The notes under the pieces were generated by a model. It saw only the letters and a program-made list of their open reading frames with translations. It was not told where the DNA came from and ran no database searches. DNA of 64,000 bases. Origin: an uncultured Acidobacteriia bacterium (lineage in GTDB: Bacteria > Acidobacteriota > Terriglobia > Bryobacterales > Bryobacteraceae). Numbering within the stretch: the first letter of the stretch is position 1; every line of letters starts with the position of its first letter. Shown piece by piece: positions 54,128 to 63,734 of the stretch. The translations under genes were made by a program, and so were the position numbers. The stretch is taken from positions 1-64,000 of the forward strand of contig CAIYVZ010000130.1 of assembly GCA_903929755.1 (NCBI GenBank). Reading direction: 5' to 3'.

Positions 54128-55687
54128 CTACAGCCTGCTCTCGCGGCTAACCGTCATGGCGGACGGAGATCCGAGTGACGAAATCACGTATTCCGGATAG
54201 GCCGAGATACCGTGTTCGTGAAGATCGATGCCTTCGCGTTCGCCTTCTTCCGAGACGCGCAGGATGCCCATCGCATTCACAGCGTACATCACTGCCAGAG
54301 ATACCCCGAAGGTGGCCAGGGTGACGATCACGCTGCCGATCAGCTGAGCGACAAGAACCTGCGTCCCGCCACCGTAGAAGAGACCCTTCAGCGGAGCAGA
54401 GTTGTCGGCGGCGAACTGGCCCGTGGCGCCGTATTCACCCGAAGCGAACAGCCCCAGTGAGATCGTGCCCCAAATTCCGCACATGCCGTGGACTGGAACA
54501 GCGCCGATCGGATCGTCAATGCGGAGGTATTCCAGTAATTCCACGCCTGCCACGACCACCACTCCGGCAACAGCGCCCAGCAGGATCGCACCCAGAGGGC
54601 TAACCCAGTAGCAGGGAGCCGTGATCGCCACGAGTCCGGCGAGAAAACCGTTGACCGTGAAGCTGACGTCCCATTTCTTTGACATGGAGTAAGCGCACAT
54701 CATTGCCACCAGACCGGCCGAGCAGGCCGCCAGCGTGGTGTTTGCCGCCACGCGGCCGATACCGATGTAGTCCATCGCGGAAAGCGTCGAACCAGGGTTA
54801 AAGCCGTACCATCCAAACCACAGGAGCAGACCACCGGAAGCGGCGATCGTCAGATCGTGAGGCAGCATTGGTCCGCCGCCGTCGCGCTTGAATTTGCGGC
54901 CAAGGCGCGGGCCGAGGACGATGGAACCGGCCAGCGCCACCATGCCGCCGATGGTGTGGACCACCGTGGAACCGGCGAAGTCATGGAAGCCGATGCCGAC
55001 CCACGGCAAGAAGGTATCTTTGGTGCCCATTGTAGCGAGGAAGCCGTCCGGCCCCCAGGCCCAGTGGCCAATGATCGGGTAAATGAAACCGGAGACGAAG
55101 AAGCTGTACACCAGATCGCCCCAGAAGCCCGTGCGGCCAATCATGGCGCCCGAAGTGATAGTGGAGCAGGTGTCGGCAAAGGCGAACTGGAAGAGCCAGA
55201 ACGCGAGGAAGGCCACGCCCGACGTTTCGTAAGTCTGTGGCGCGCCCTGCAGGAAGAACCAGTTCAGGCCGATAAAGCCGTTGCCATGGCTGAACATGAA
55301 CGCGAAGCCAAATGCGTAGAACAACAAGCCGCACAGGCAGGTGTCAACGATACATTCCATGAGCACGTTTACGGTTTCGCGCGAGCGGCAGAAACCGGCT
55401 TCCAGCATCGTAAAGCCAACCTGCATGCCGAAAACAAGGAAGGCTGCGACAAGAGTCCACATCGTGTTGATGGGGTTAACAATCGCATTGCCCTTCAGTT
55501 CCGGGTCGGCCGCAAAAGCGTTCAGGCCCAGCAGGCTGGGGTTTATCAGCGCAACTCCAAGCAGTAACAGCGCAATTGCTATAAACTTGCCGCCCAGCAG
55601 CAGAGCGCCATAGCGTCGCCATTCTGGTGAGCGCAAACGCGCCTGCAGACGCAGTAGTTTCCCCTTCATAGACGGCTTCGAATTCAT
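54128..55687 (-). CDS. amt: Ammonium transporter
   Basis: Conducts ammonium/ammonia across the inner membrane. 519 aa from the ATG at 55687, chosen because AGGAG is 7 nt upstream; a 569-aa frame starts in non-coding-looking sequence. An N-terminal hydrophobic segment ending NAFAA may be cleaved. Amt motifs are FGMQVGFTMLEAGFCRS, DFAGSTVVHTIGG (conserved Asp and pore His), and GWYGFNPGS. The C-terminal tail EEGEREGIDLHEHG is the Amt-type cytosolic gate. It forms an operon with the PII gene. Confidence 0.95.
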   Translation of the reverse strand: MNSKPSMKGKLLRLQARLRSPEWRRYGALLLGGKFIAIALLLLGVALINPSLLGLNAFAADPELKGNAIVNPINTMWTLVAAFLVFGMQVGFTMLEAGFCRSRETVNVLMECIVDTCLCGLLFYAFGFAFMFSHGNGFIGLNWFFLQGAPQTYETSGVAFLAFWLFQFAFADTCSTITSGAMIGRTGFWGDLVYSFFVSGFIYPIIGHWAWGPDGFLATMGTKDTFLPWVGIGFHDFAGSTVVHTIGGMVALAGSIVLGPRLGRKFKRDGGGPMLPHDLTIAASGGLLLWFGWYGFNPGSTLSAMDYIGIGRVAANTTLAACSAGLVAMMCAYSMSKKWDVSFTVNGFLAGLVAITAPCYWVSPLGAILLGAVAGVVVVAGVELLEYLRIDDPIGAVPVHGMCGIWGTISLGLFASGEYGATGQFAADNSAPLKGLFYGGGTQVLVAQLIGSVIVTLATFGVSLAVMYAVNAMGILRVSEEGEREGIDLHEHGISAYPEYVISSLGSPSAMTVSRESRL

Positions 55688-55857
55688 AGCAAGCTCCTTC
55701 TCCGGTGGATTAAAGCCAATTCGCCGCCGTTCGTTTGCCGGCCGCGATATTGGATCGAATTCACAGTCTATCGGCCAGGCAGGAGAGCCGTCCAATTCAT
55801 TTTTTCGATGGAGTTGATTGTGTGTTTGGGCAGTCACGGCGGCTATGCGGTTGCCAA

Positions 55858-55893
55858 CAAAAAAGGAGCCCCTTATTCAGGGACTCCTTTTCT
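55858..55893 (-). terminator. Terminator of the BON-domain gene
   Basis: AAAGGAG-C-CCCT and AGGG-A-CTCCTTT form a stem around TATTC. The poly-A on the left becomes a U-run for minus-strand transcripts, and a T-rich right side could also stop plus-strand reads. Confidence 0.8.
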
Positions 55894-55917
55894 TCTTGTT
55901 GGTCTTGCTGCCTGCAG

Positions 55918-56460
55918 CTAGTCTTTCACTACCCGCAGTTCATTTTCGACCGAGAACGCCCCACGCACTTCATGCGCTCGGATCCCCGCGATATTCCGGT
56001 CACCTTCATTTGACACAACACCTGTCAAGCGGATGTTACCGTTCTTCACGATGATGCGGATCGGTGGATTTGCCTGGTAGCCGTACCTCGTGCCCAGCAC
56101 GCCGTCGCCGTAAATCTTCCGGAAAGCCGCTATCCGAATGCGGTCGTCATTGGACGAGAGTGGCAGAACTTCGATGTTGTTGTTCACCTGATCCACGCCC
56201 TCAATCTGCTTCACCACATTTGCGGCGGATGAACTCAGCGTGGGTTTGGTCACGGAGCCGCTGAGCGTTACTACATTGCCCTCCACCTTGAAGGAAAAGT
56301 CGTCGAAAACGGTGAGGTACGGCAGCATCAACAACTCGTGCCGAACTTCCTTCGCCAGCTGCTCCTGTGGGCTCAGAGGGGCCTGGGATTTCGGATCCTT
56401 TGCCGGTACCATTGAGGGCATCAGCAGCGCGCCTGCCAGGGCCATTGTGAAAAGTTTCAT
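55918..56460 (-). CDS. Secreted protein with two BON domains
   Basis: 180 aa with signal peptide (MALAGALLMPSMVPA). Two BON-like alpha/beta units are visible. The first, about 35-100, includes LTVFDDFSFKVEGNVVTLSGSV, then ANVVKQIEGVDQVNNNIEVL. The second, about 110-178, includes IRIIVKNGNIRLTGVVSNEGDRNIAG, then VRGAFSVENELRVV. BON proteins such as OsmY bind membranes and protect against osmotic stress. It is monocistronic with its own terminator. Confidence 0.85.
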   Translation of the reverse strand: MKLFTMALAGALLMPSMVPAKDPKSQAPLSPQEQLAKEVRHELLMLPYLTVFDDFSFKVEGNVVTLSGSVTKPTLSSSAANVVKQIEGVDQVNNNIEVLPLSSNDDRIRIAAFRKIYGDGVLGTRYGYQANPPIRIIVKNGNIRLTGVVSNEGDRNIAGIRAHEVRGAFSVENELRVVKD

Positions 56461-56608
56461 AAGTGTGAATACCTCCTGTCTGCCTCTGGAGCACGGGGAG
56501 TGCCAATCAAAGAAGCATTGGAAAATAAGGACTTAGTTCACGTAACTAAACGCACGGGGTACGCGAGCTGGTGGTAGTGTTGGGTCAAAACCACCACAAT
56601 GCAAAAGA

Positions 56609-56678
56609 AAACGGGCCGGGTGGCCGCCCAAGCCGTCCCCGAAGGTGAGGTCTTAGAACGATGCCAGCCGGCCCGTTT
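56609..56678 (-). terminator. Terminator-like long stem after typA
   Basis: An 11-bp perfect arm AAACGGGCCGG (56609-56619) pairs with 56668-56678 and encloses 48 nt that hold smaller inverted segments. On the minus strand it is followed by TTTTCTTTTG, as expected for an intrinsic terminator. Confidence 0.65.
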
Positions 56679-56703
56679 GGAGCCCGTCTGAAGCCCGGTA
56701 AAG

Positions 56704-58491
56704 CTACCGGCGGTTCGCCTGCAGAATCTTCTTCCGCAGCCGGATTGACTTCGGGGTGATTTCCACCATTTCGTCTTCGCGAACAAACTCGATAGCCTGT
56801 TCCAGCGTCAGCAGCCGTGGCGGCACCAGCCGCATCGCTTCGTCGGCCGAAGACGCACGCATGTTGGTGAGCTTCTTTTCCTTCACGATGTTTACGTCCA
56901 GGTCATTGTCGCGCGAATTCTCGCCAACAATCATGCCTTCGTAAACTTCCGTGCCGGGGACCAGGAAGATCTCGCCGCGTTCCTGCAGGTTCCAGATTGC
57001 GTTGCCGGTGGCCTTACCCGCGCGGTCGCTGACCAGCGAACCGGTGGGGCGCATCGGAATCTCGCCCTGCCATTCGATGTAGCCTTCGAACAGCGAGTTC
57101 AGAATGGCGGTACCGCGCGTGTCCGTCAGAATTTCGCTGCGCAGCCCGATCAGGCCACGCGACGGGATATGGAATTCCAGGCGCACACGGCCGGAACCGT
57201 GGTTCACCATCTTCGCCATCTTGCCCTTGCGCGAACCCAGCTTTTCAATCACCACGCCGATATACTGCTCGGGGCAATCGATAACCAGCATTTCCAGCGG
57301 TTCCATCTTCTTGCCGTCAATCTCACGGGTGAGGATTTCGGGCTTGCCAACGGAAAGCTCATGGCCTTCCCGACGCATCATTTCAATCAGAATCGCCAGC
57401 TGCAGTTCGCCGCGGCCCATTACGCGGAAAGTGTCCGGCGTAATGGCTTCCACTTTGATGGAAACGTTGGTCAACAGCTCTTTGTCGAGGCGGTCCTTCA
57501 TGTTCCGCGAGGTTACCAGGTTGCCTTCGCGTCCCGCAAAGGGAGAGGTATTGATCGAGAACATCATGCCGATGGTCGGCTCATCGATCTGAATCGCCTT
57601 CATGGGCATCGGCGTGGCGGCGCTGGTAATGGTTTCGCCGATGGTGATGCCTTCCACGCCCGCTACCGCGACAATGTCGCCGGCACGCAGTTCGGTCTCA
57701 TCCACCCGGCGGAGGCCTTCGAACGAGTACATTTTCGTGATGCGGGTCTTCTGAATGGAACCATCCAGATGGCAGATCGCGACGTCGTCACCATGCCTGA
57801 GGGTGCCCTGAAAGATGCGGCCGATGGCCAGACGGCCCAGATACTCGCTGTAGTCAAGGTTCGCCACCAGAGTCTGCAGGACGGCATTGGGGTCGCCCGT
57901 TGGTGCCGGGAGACTTTTCACAATAGCGTCGAACAGGGGCTCCAGGGTTTCGGAGGGATCGTCGAGGGAAATCTTTGCGACGCCGTTCTTGGCGACCGCG
58001 TAGAGAACCGGGAAATCCAGCTGCGATTCGTCCGCATCGAGGTCAATGAACAGGTCATAAATCTCGTTCAGAACTTCCTGCGCGCGGGCGTCCGGACGGT
58101 CGATCTTGTTGATAACGACGATCGGCTTCAGGTTTGCCTCAAGCGCCTTCATCAGAACGTAACGTGTCTGCGGCAGGGGCCCTTCCGAGGCATCCACCAG
58201 CAACATTACGCCATCCACAATCTTGAGCGCGCGTTCCACTTCGCCGCCAAAATCGGCGTGGCCAGGGGTATCAACGATGTTGATCTTTGTCCCCTTGTAG
58301 CGGACGCCGGTGATCTTGGCGAGAATCGTGATGCCACGTTCGCGCTCCAGATCGTTCGAGTCCATCACGCGATCTTCCACTTCCTCGTTGGCGCGGAAGA
58401 TGCCGCTCTGTTTCAGCATCGCGTCGACGAGGGTAGTCTTACCGTGATCGACGTGCGCAATGATGGCTATATTTCTGATGTTTTCACTCAT
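56704..58491 (-). CDS. typA: Ribosome-associated GTPase TypA/BipA
   Basis: Translational GTPase that assists 50S assembly and stress responses. 595 aa, normal length. The G motifs are AHVDHGKTT, the switch-[23 protein letters not shown], and an SAK-like SLDD region. The C-terminal domain has the TypA-specific [10 protein letters not shown] and [14 protein letters not shown]. It stands alone, 213 bp from the BON gene. Confidence 0.96.
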   Translation of the reverse strand: MSENIRNIAIIAHVDHGKTTLVDAMLKQSGIFRANEEVEDRVMDSNDLERERGITILAKITGVRYKGTKINIVDTPGHADFGGEVERALKIVDGVMLLVDASEGPLPQTRYVLMKALEANLKPIVVINKIDRPDARAQEVLNEIYDLFIDLDADESQLDFPVLYAVAKNGVAKISLDDPSETLEPLFDAIVKSLPAPTGDPNAVLQTLVANLDYSEYLGRLAIGRIFQGTLRHGDDVAICHLDGSIQKTRITKMYSFEGLRRVDETELRAGDIVAVAGVEGITIGETITSAATPMPMKAIQIDEPTIGMMFSINTSPFAGREGNLVTSRNMKDRLDKELLTNVSIKVEAITPDTFRVMGRGELQLAILIEMMRREGHELSVGKPEILTREIDGKKMEPLEMLVIDCPEQYIGVVIEKLGSRKGKMAKMVNHGSGRVRLEFHIPSRGLIGLRSEILTDTRGTAILNSLFEGYIEWQGEIPMRPTGSLVSDRAGKATGNAIWNLQERGEIFLVPGTEVYEGMIVGENSRDNDLDVNIVKEKKLTNMRASSADEAMRLVPPRLLTLEQAIEFVREDEMVEITPKSIRLRKKILQANRR

Positions 58492-58611
58492 GAAGGTTGT
58501 TGCCGAAAGTACTTAAGTTTTGAAATGTTGAAAGGGAATAGAGGATGTGCACGGTTGCAAAAAACGCCGTGCCAGACACTACTTAACCTTTATAGTACCA
58601 GTTCCGGCCAG

Positions 58612-61122
58612 TTATTCACTGCGTACTGCGTCCGAGGGTTCAATAGTGGTGGCAAACCGGGCAGGGTAAACGCCGGCCAAAATCGTCATTGCCCACACCA
58701 GTGCCAGTGCCGCGGCCAGTAGTCCCAGGGGCGGATGAAACTGAATCGTCCAGCCAAAACTTTGCTTGTTGATTACGAAAATCAGCACCATCGACAACGC
58801 CATACCCAGCACCAGGCCCAGCGCGGACGCCAGCAAGCCCAGTAATCCGGCCTCTGTCAGAATCATTGTCCGGACCTGGCCCTGCGAGCCTCCCAGGTAG
58901 CGAATCAGCCCGATCTCCCGCCTTCGGTCCAGCACCAGCGCCAGCAGCGCGTTCGCCGCGCCCAGCATCGCCACAATAATCGCGATCCCTTCGAGCGCCC
59001 ACGTTACGGAGAACGTCCGGTCAAAAATTCGGATCGCCGCGTCCCGCAGAACGCCATTGGGGGCGACAAGGACCGGATAATCGGCCACCGCTTCCTCAAT
59101 TGCATGGCGAACTTTCACGGCGTCTGCGCCGGGTTGGACGTAAATCGCCATGTTCGTGAGCGGCTGTTCCGGCAGGTAACGCAGCAGCGTGGAGCGGTCC
59201 ACAATCACCAGGCCCCGGTCATTTGAGTAGTCGAAGTAAATCCCTGCCACGGTCAGCTTCACCGGCCGCTCTCCCAGCGCAAGGGTCAGAACATCGCCTG
59301 GCTTCACGTGGTGCTTGTTCGCGAACGGTTCACTCACAATGGCGCGTTGCGTTCCCTCCAGCGACTTCAGAATCTGGTCCGCGTTTCCGCTCAGAAAGCG
59401 CAGCGTATGTTTCCGCCGCACAATGTCCATTACTCCCGCACCCAGCGTTGCCTGCGTACCTTCATAGCGGAACGGGAAGGCGTGGAAAACGTCCACATCC
59501 GCCACCCCAGGAAGGCCTCGCACCAGGTCAGGGATTCGCGGATCCATCGCCGGGAAAATACCTGCCGTTGCCGGCCCCTCCCCGCGCATATAGACGTCGG
59601 CGCCCAACTGGCTCACCAGCCAGACCTGTACCGTTTCGCGAAAACTACCCACCATGGTGGCGACGCTGACCATCATGGCGATGGCGGTCGCCAGCGCCGC
59701 TACTACCACGGAGGTTCGCGAGAGCGCGGTGGTCAGGCTGCGCTCCGCGACAAGTCCCGCGGCACCGGAAAGCTTCTTCAGGGCAGGCCGCAAGGCCCGC
59801 AGAATGCCCACGATCATCGCCGGACAAGCCATCGCCATGGCGGCTACTGCCAGCAGGGCCGCCGCATAGCCGAACATGGGGCGGCCATCCACCGGACCCG
59901 CAAAACAGGCTGCAAACGCCAGCGCCGCCAGCGCTCCCGAAATCACTAAGTCGCGTTTTGAGTGGACCTTGGCTTCATGCTCGCGGCTGGCCTGCCGCAT
60001 GGCTTCTGCGGGAGCAACACGGGCCGCTTCCCGGGCTGGGATGAGCGCGGAAAGCAGTGCCACAACGGTCCCCACCACCACCGCGCCGATGACTCCCGCT
60101 TTCGAAAGCAGGATGGGAGAGGGCGCGCTCGTGACAAACAGCGCATTCACGGTATCGGAAAGCATGCCTTCGATGCCGCCCGCCAGGACTCGTCCAAGAG
60201 CAATTCCCAACAGCGACCCCACCACTCCCAGCACCGCCGCTTCCGCCAGAAAAACACCCTCAATGCTGCGCGCACTGGACCCGATGGCCCGCAGAATGCC
60301 GATCTCCGTCCTTCGCCGCACCACCCCCACCGCGATGGTGTTGTAGATGAAGAACGCCCCCACCAGCAGCGCAATGTAACTCAATATCCGCAGATTCCAG
60401 CGGAAGGCCGCCAGCATCTTTTGCTTCTCTTCCTGCTGGTCTCCTGGAGTGCGCACCGTGTAGCCGGGAGGCAGCGCCGCTTCAACAGCGCGCCGTCCCG
60501 CTGCTGCATCCTCACCGGCTTCGAACCGGACATCCACCCGGTCCACCCTGCCAAAGGAATCAAGCAACTGCTGTGCCGCCGCCAGATCCAGCCCGAGCCA
60601 GCCCGAGGTCTGGCCAGGCACAATGCTGCGAACCGTGAAACTTTCCGTTCGGTTGCGTCCCCGCAAAGAGATCTGCTGGCCCGTTTTCCAGTCGAACTTG
60701 ACTGCGGCATCGCTTGAAACCACCACGGAGCGCTCCATTTCAGCGGGAGTGAACTCACCTTCGCCGTTTCCCTGCGCGGGTGCCGCGGCAATCATGTCGA
60801 GCCCAAACACCATTGCCGAGCCTCGGCCACCGCCAACAACGCGTACCGGCTGCTCAATCACCGCGGAAAACTTCGCCCGCAACGGAAGGCCGGCCAGACG
60901 CCCCAGATACGCCTCATCCACGCCCCCGTTCGCCGTTATTGTCAAATCGACTTTGCCGGTCAGGGTCGCAAGTGAAGACTGGAACGACCCCACGGCCGCG
61001 TCCCCCGCAAGGTCAATCGCAATCACTACCGCAACGCCCAAGGCGACGGACAGAATACTGATGAGAGTCCGAATCGGGTCAGCCTTTAGGGGGCGCAGCA
61101 CAATTCGGCGAAAGAGCTTCAC
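58612..61122 (-). CDS. ABC transporter permease, FtsX/MacB-type, double module
   Basis: 836 aa. The N-terminal helix (TLISILSVALGVAVVIAIDL) is followed by a MacB-type periplasmic domain, three helices (about 250-390; LGVVGSLLGIALGRVLAGG), two middle helices (about 405-460), a second periplasmic domain, and three C-terminal helices. This duplicated FtsX layout is usual for lipoprotein or lipid exporters (LolC-like DevC/YbbP class). It partners with the coupled ATPase upstream (ATGA overlap). Substrate unknown. Confidence 0.88.
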   Translation of the reverse strand: MKLFRRIVLRPLKADPIRTLISILSVALGVAVVIAIDLAGDAAVGSFQSSLATLTGKVDLTITANGGVDEAYLGRLAGLPLRAKFSAVIEQPVRVVGGGRGSAMVFGLDMIAAAPAQGNGEGEFTPAEMERSVVVSSDAAVKFDWKTGQQISLRGRNRTESFTVRSIVPGQTSGWLGLDLAAAQQLLDSFGRVDRVDVRFEAGEDAAAGRRAVEAALPPGYTVRTPGDQQEEKQKMLAAFRWNLRILSYIALLVGAFFIYNTIAVGVVRRRTEIGILRAIGSSARSIEGVFLAEAAVLGVVGSLLGIALGRVLAGGIEGMLSDTVNALFVTSAPSPILLSKAGVIGAVVVGTVVALLSALIPAREAARVAPAEAMRQASREHEAKVHSKRDLVISGALAALAFAACFAGPVDGRPMFGYAAALLAVAAMAMACPAMIVGILRALRPALKKLSGAAGLVAERSLTTALSRTSVVVAALATAIAMMVSVATMVGSFRETVQVWLVSQLGADVYMRGEGPATAGIFPAMDPRIPDLVRGLPGVADVDVFHAFPFRYEGTQATLGAGVMDIVRRKHTLRFLSGNADQILKSLEGTQRAIVSEPFANKHHVKPGDVLTLALGERPVKLTVAGIYFDYSNDRGLVIVDRSTLLRYLPEQPLTNMAIYVQPGADAVKVRHAIEEAVADYPVLVAPNGVLRDAAIRIFDRTFSVTWALEGIAIIVAMLGAANALLALVLDRRREIGLIRYLGGSQGQVRTMILTEAGLLGLLASALGLVLGMALSMVLIFVINKQSFGWTIQFHPPLGLLAAALALVWAMTILAGVYPARFATTIEPSDAVRSE

Positions 61123-61838
61123 TGCGCGAAACCCGGTTCACTGCCGCCTGACTCGATACCCTGGATCCGGCCATCCCGCATCCGGACGCGAATGTCGGCC
61201 ATCGCCGCAGCTTCCGCCGAGTGCGTTGCGATCACGACTGCGGCCCCGAATTCATCCGCCGCCCGGCGCAACAACGCCAAAACCTGATCGCCGCTCTGCG
61301 TATCCAGATTCCCCGTCGGTTCATCGGCAATCAGGAGTTTCGGCTGATGCACCAGCGCCCGCGCCACCGCCACCCTCTGCATCTGGCCCCCTGACAACTG
61401 AAACGGCAGCGCGCTGGCCTTCTCCTCCAGCCCAACCCACCGCAAAATCTCCCGCGCCCGAGCCTCGCTCCCCTTCGTCCCGGCCAGCAGCAGGGGCAAT
61501 TCCACATTCTCCAGAGCGGTCAGCGACGGAAGCAGCTGGAAAGCCTGAAAAACGAACCCAATCGTCCCCCGCCGCAGCGACGTCAGCCTGGCATCATCCA
61601 GCGCCGTGGTGGAGTGGCCTTCAATCAGGACCTCCCCGGACGAAGGGAAATCCATCGCCCCGCAAAGGTTCAGCAGGGTCGTTTTCCCGCAACCGCTGCG
61701 GCCCAGCAGCGCGGTCACGCGGCCTTCCTGAATCTCAATCGAGACACCTCGAAGGGCCTCGACACCGCCGTCATACGACCGGGTCACGTTCCGGACCGAG
61801 ATCGCCGAAACATAATCGGATCTTTTTGTTGCAGGCAA
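61119..61838 (-). CDS. ABC transporter ATP-binding protein (LolD/MacB-like)
   Basis: 239 aa. Walker A is LGRSGCGKTT (near residue 46), the Q-loop is FVFQAFQLLPSLTALENVELPL, the signature LSGGQMQRVAVARAL, Walker B LLIADEPTGNLD, and the H-loop ATHSAEA. F-Q-x-F-x-L-L-P-x-L-T-A-x-E-N-V-x-L-P-L is typical of the MacB/LolD group. It powers the FtsX-type permease with which it overlaps by 4 nt. It diverges from the HTH gene with about 100 bp between. Confidence 0.93.
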   Translation of the reverse strand: MPATKRSDYVSAISVRNVTRSYDGGVEALRGVSIEIQEGRVTALLGRSGCGKTTLLNLCGAMDFPSSGEVLIEGHSTTALDDARLTSLRRGTIGFVFQAFQLLPSLTALENVELPLLLAGTKGSEARAREILRWVGLEEKASALPFQLSGGQMQRVAVARALVHQPKLLIADEPTGNLDTQSGDQVLALLRRAADEFGAAVVIATHSAEAAAMADIRVRMRDGRIQGIESGGSEPGFAQ

Positions 61839-61938
61839 TTTACATACTCTCTGTTTGTAGTGTATTCTGGGACTGCTCTGGTATCAATTCCGCGCGACTT
61901 AGTAGATGCTTGCCCCGCATACTCTGAATCGTGACGAT

Positions 61939-62406
61939 ATGGAAAATCGCCGTTTGGCAGCTGCACGTGACCTGCTCAACGGCTCAACTCAATCACAGGT
62001 GGCACGCCGTTATAGCGTGAGCCGCACAACTGCCTCTCGATGGTTTCGTTCCATCGTGGTAAAAGGCGTTGACGGCATGAAGAAGCGCCGGGCAACCGGA
62101 CGCCCCAGCCGCCTTACCTCTGATCAGGTGGATTCAATCCGCCGCATGTACCAGGAAGGTGCCTGTGCCCACGGTTTCCCTTCTGACCGCTGGACCACGG
62201 CAAAACTGGCTGATGCCATCAACCGCAGTCTGGGAATCCGTTATGATCAGGACCATGTTGGTCGCCTGATGCATAAGTTTGGTCTGCGCGAACGCCGCTT
62301 TGTGTACGCCCCGGGTTTACCACAAGTGATGGCGGCAGGCCTGCCGCAGCAGATCCCGGTGCCGCCGATTTCGGCGCATCGATTCGGCCTTCACGCCGGT
62401 CTCTAA
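61939..62406 (+). CDS. Stand-alone IS630-type HTH/winged-helix DNA-binding protein
   Basis: 155 aa from the ATG at 61939 (an ATG at 61906 would add 11 residues). Residues 1-50 form an HTH of the transposase type (LLNGSTQSQVARRYSVSRTTASRWFR). Residues 55-125 form a second winged helix (RPSRLTSDQVDSIRRMYQEG, LADAINRSLGIRYDQDHVGRLMHKFGL). This is the DNA-binding half of an IS630-like transposase. The D-D-E core is absent and the tail (QVMAAGLPQQIPVPPISAH) is unrelated. No inverted repeats flank it. It is either a remnant or a domesticated regulator. Confidence 0.7.
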   Translation: MENRRLAAARDLLNGSTQSQVARRYSVSRTTASRWFRSIVVKGVDGMKKRRATGRPSRLTSDQVDSIRRMYQEGACAHGFPSDRWTTAKLADAINRSLGIRYDQDHVGRLMHKFGLRERRFVYAPGLPQVMAAGLPQQIPVPPISAHRFGLHAGL

Positions 62407-62468
62407 ACTGTCACAACGCAAGGCCGTCGGCGCTCACAGTAACCCATGCGCTATGATGGTCCTGTTGC

Positions 62469-62545
62469 GCGCCCGTAGCTCAGCTGGATAGAGCGTCTGG
62501 CTACGAACCAGAAGGTCGCATGTTCGAATCATGCCGGGCGCACCA
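62469..62545 (+). tRNA. tRNA-Arg (ACG anticodon)
   Basis: Cloverleaf with acceptor GCGCCCG/CGGGCGC, D-arm GCTCAGCTGGATAGAGC, anticodon stem TCTGG/CCAGA with loop CTACGAA, T-arm TCGCATGTTCGAATCATGCC region, A discriminator and encoded CCA. The ACG anticodon (inosine-modified) reads CGN arginine codons. Confidence 0.95.
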
Positions 62546-62581
62546 CCTTCATTTTCTTCAAAATCTTAAACGTTACATCAG

Positions 62582-62606
62582 ACGGGCCCTCCAGCGGCCC
62601 GTTTTT
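62582..62606 (+). terminator. Terminator after tRNA-Arg
   Basis: ACGGGCC (62582-62588) pairs with GGCCCGT (62596-62602) around a 7-nt loop and runs into TTTTT. Confidence 0.88.
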
Positions 62607-62775
62607 CTTTGCTCGAAGCCGCGCTGGAAGTTGACGCCCGCCCTTCGATGCTGGATGGCCCTTCACCTTCGGTTTATCCAAAACTGGTTTGAAGGGAACC
62701 TACGGGGCAAATCGAGAGCGAAAAAACACTACAGAGGCTTGCGACTCGTCCAAAGAGGTGTAAGATACTAAGATT

Positions 62776-63009
62776 GTGAACGCAGTGACCACTACCTCGA
62801 ACTTGCGAAAGCTTCGCGCCGTCGAAGCCTTCCTCATGGGTGCTGGGAGTGTCTGGTGCATTAACCCCCTAATAACCCAGCCTGCGGTGATCCATATAGA
62901 GCGGATGTCCGATTCTGAGGCTATCGCTTCCGACTGGCGTGCGGTTGGTCTCGATCTTCTTTCGGCCATGCAGGAAGTGTACTGGCCAGCTAATGAAGAT
63001 CCGCGATAA
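62776..63009 (+). CDS. Hypothetical protein, 77 aa
   Basis: Not recognised. GTG start, no strong ribosome-binding site. The protein mixes a short basic N-terminus with a central I-N-P-L-I-T-Q-P-A-V-I-H-I segment and an acidic helix (RAVGLDLLSAMQEVYW). Its 3' end overlaps the DUF2335 gene by 17 nt, which supports it as a real, coupled gene. Confidence 0.45.
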   Translation: MNAVTTTSNLRKLRAVEAFLMGAGSVWCINPLITQPAVIHIERMSDSEAIASDWRAVGLDLLSAMQEVYWPANEDPR

Positions 63010-63511
63010 GGGCAATAACGCCCCGCAGCCTGTCCCAGTTCCATTGGCCCCAACGCCGCAGGCTGTCAATCCGACCCAACGTAATGTAAATACGGGATTT
63101 AGCGCCAAATTTGAGCAGACTACAGCTCAGGTCAGGTCCCATACAGGCCCACTTCCTGATCCATCAATTCTGGCCGAATACAACGCAGTTCTTCCTGGTC
63201 TCGCTGAGCGCATTGTCAGCATAACGGAGCAGCAGTTTGAGCATCGTCGAGCACGCGAACGTGATGAACTGAATGCGGATATTGAGATTGCAAAGCGAAC
63301 CTCAAATCAGGTGCTGATGGGGCAGGTCTTTTCACTGATCGTCTCGCTCACCGCCATTTTGGCCGGCACCTACATCGCAGTCAATGGGCAGCCTTGGGTT
63401 GCCGGAGCCTTCGGTACGGCGGGTATTGCCGGTATCGTTAACGGGATTATCCAGCGTCGGAATCCTCCCCAACTTCAAGGGGTGGCAGAGTCCACCCCTC
63501 TCCAGAAGTAA
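62993..63511 (+). CDS. DUF2335-like membrane protein
   Basis: 172 aa from the ATG at 62993. The N-terminus is Pro/Gln-rich and disordered. The family core H-T-G-P-L-P-D-P-S-I-L-A-E-Y-N-x-V-L-P-G is followed by a coiled helix (ERIVSITEQQFEHRRARERDEL). Two C-terminal membrane helices end the protein (GQVFSLIVSLTAILAGTYIAV and WVAGAFGTAGIAGIVNGII). DUF2335 has no established function and is common near mobile or phage-like DNA. It is coupled to the preceding 77-aa gene. Confidence 0.78.
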   Translation: MKIRDKGNNAPQPVPVPLAPTPQAVNPTQRNVNTGFSAKFEQTTAQVRSHTGPLPDPSILAEYNAVLPGLAERIVSITEQQFEHRRARERDELNADIEIAKRTSNQVLMGQVFSLIVSLTAILAGTYIAVNGQPWVAGAFGTAGIAGIVNGIIQRRNPPQLQGVAESTPLQK

Positions 63512-63734
63512 ACCGGCATAGCATTTCCACCGCGAATTCCTTTGTGATGTTCTGCACATACCTCTGGAACGAACGTCCCAGGACTGCCGCGGCTTTGCCT
63601 GGAGTTCGGGCGTCCTCTTCGCTAAACCGCGCTGTTAGCGCCCGGCGTAACGCACTATTTCGCCATCGCCTCGCGATTCTGCCCTCCCTCCGGTTGCATC
63701 GCTGCAGTGCCTTACCCTCTGCTGCGATCGACAC
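63447..63734 (-). CDS. Possible hypothetical protein, uncertain start
   Basis: A minus frame is open from 63995 to 63447; the GTG at 63734 is taken as a plausible start, giving 95 aa. The C-terminal part (RRALTARFSEEDARTPGKA, then SFQRYVQNITKEFAVEMLCRF) looks like a genuine helical protein. The upstream part of the frame runs antisense to better-looking plus-strand code and is not trusted. It would overlap the DUF2335 3' end by 65 nt. Confidence 0.35.
   Translation of the reverse strand: MSIAAEGKALQRCNRREGRIARRWRNSALRRALTARFSEEDARTPGKAAAVLGRSFQRYVQNITKEFAVEMLCRFTSGEGWTLPPLEVGEDSDAG

Noticed and set aside
55688-55860. Sigma-54 promoter upstream of amt
   Set aside because: A GG...GC pair can be found, but the spacing is 11 rather than 10 and the flanking consensus is absent.
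57169-58722. 517-codon plus frame over typA
   Set aside because: Antisense to an unmistakable TypA; His/Arg/Gln-rich and crosses the typA promoter region.
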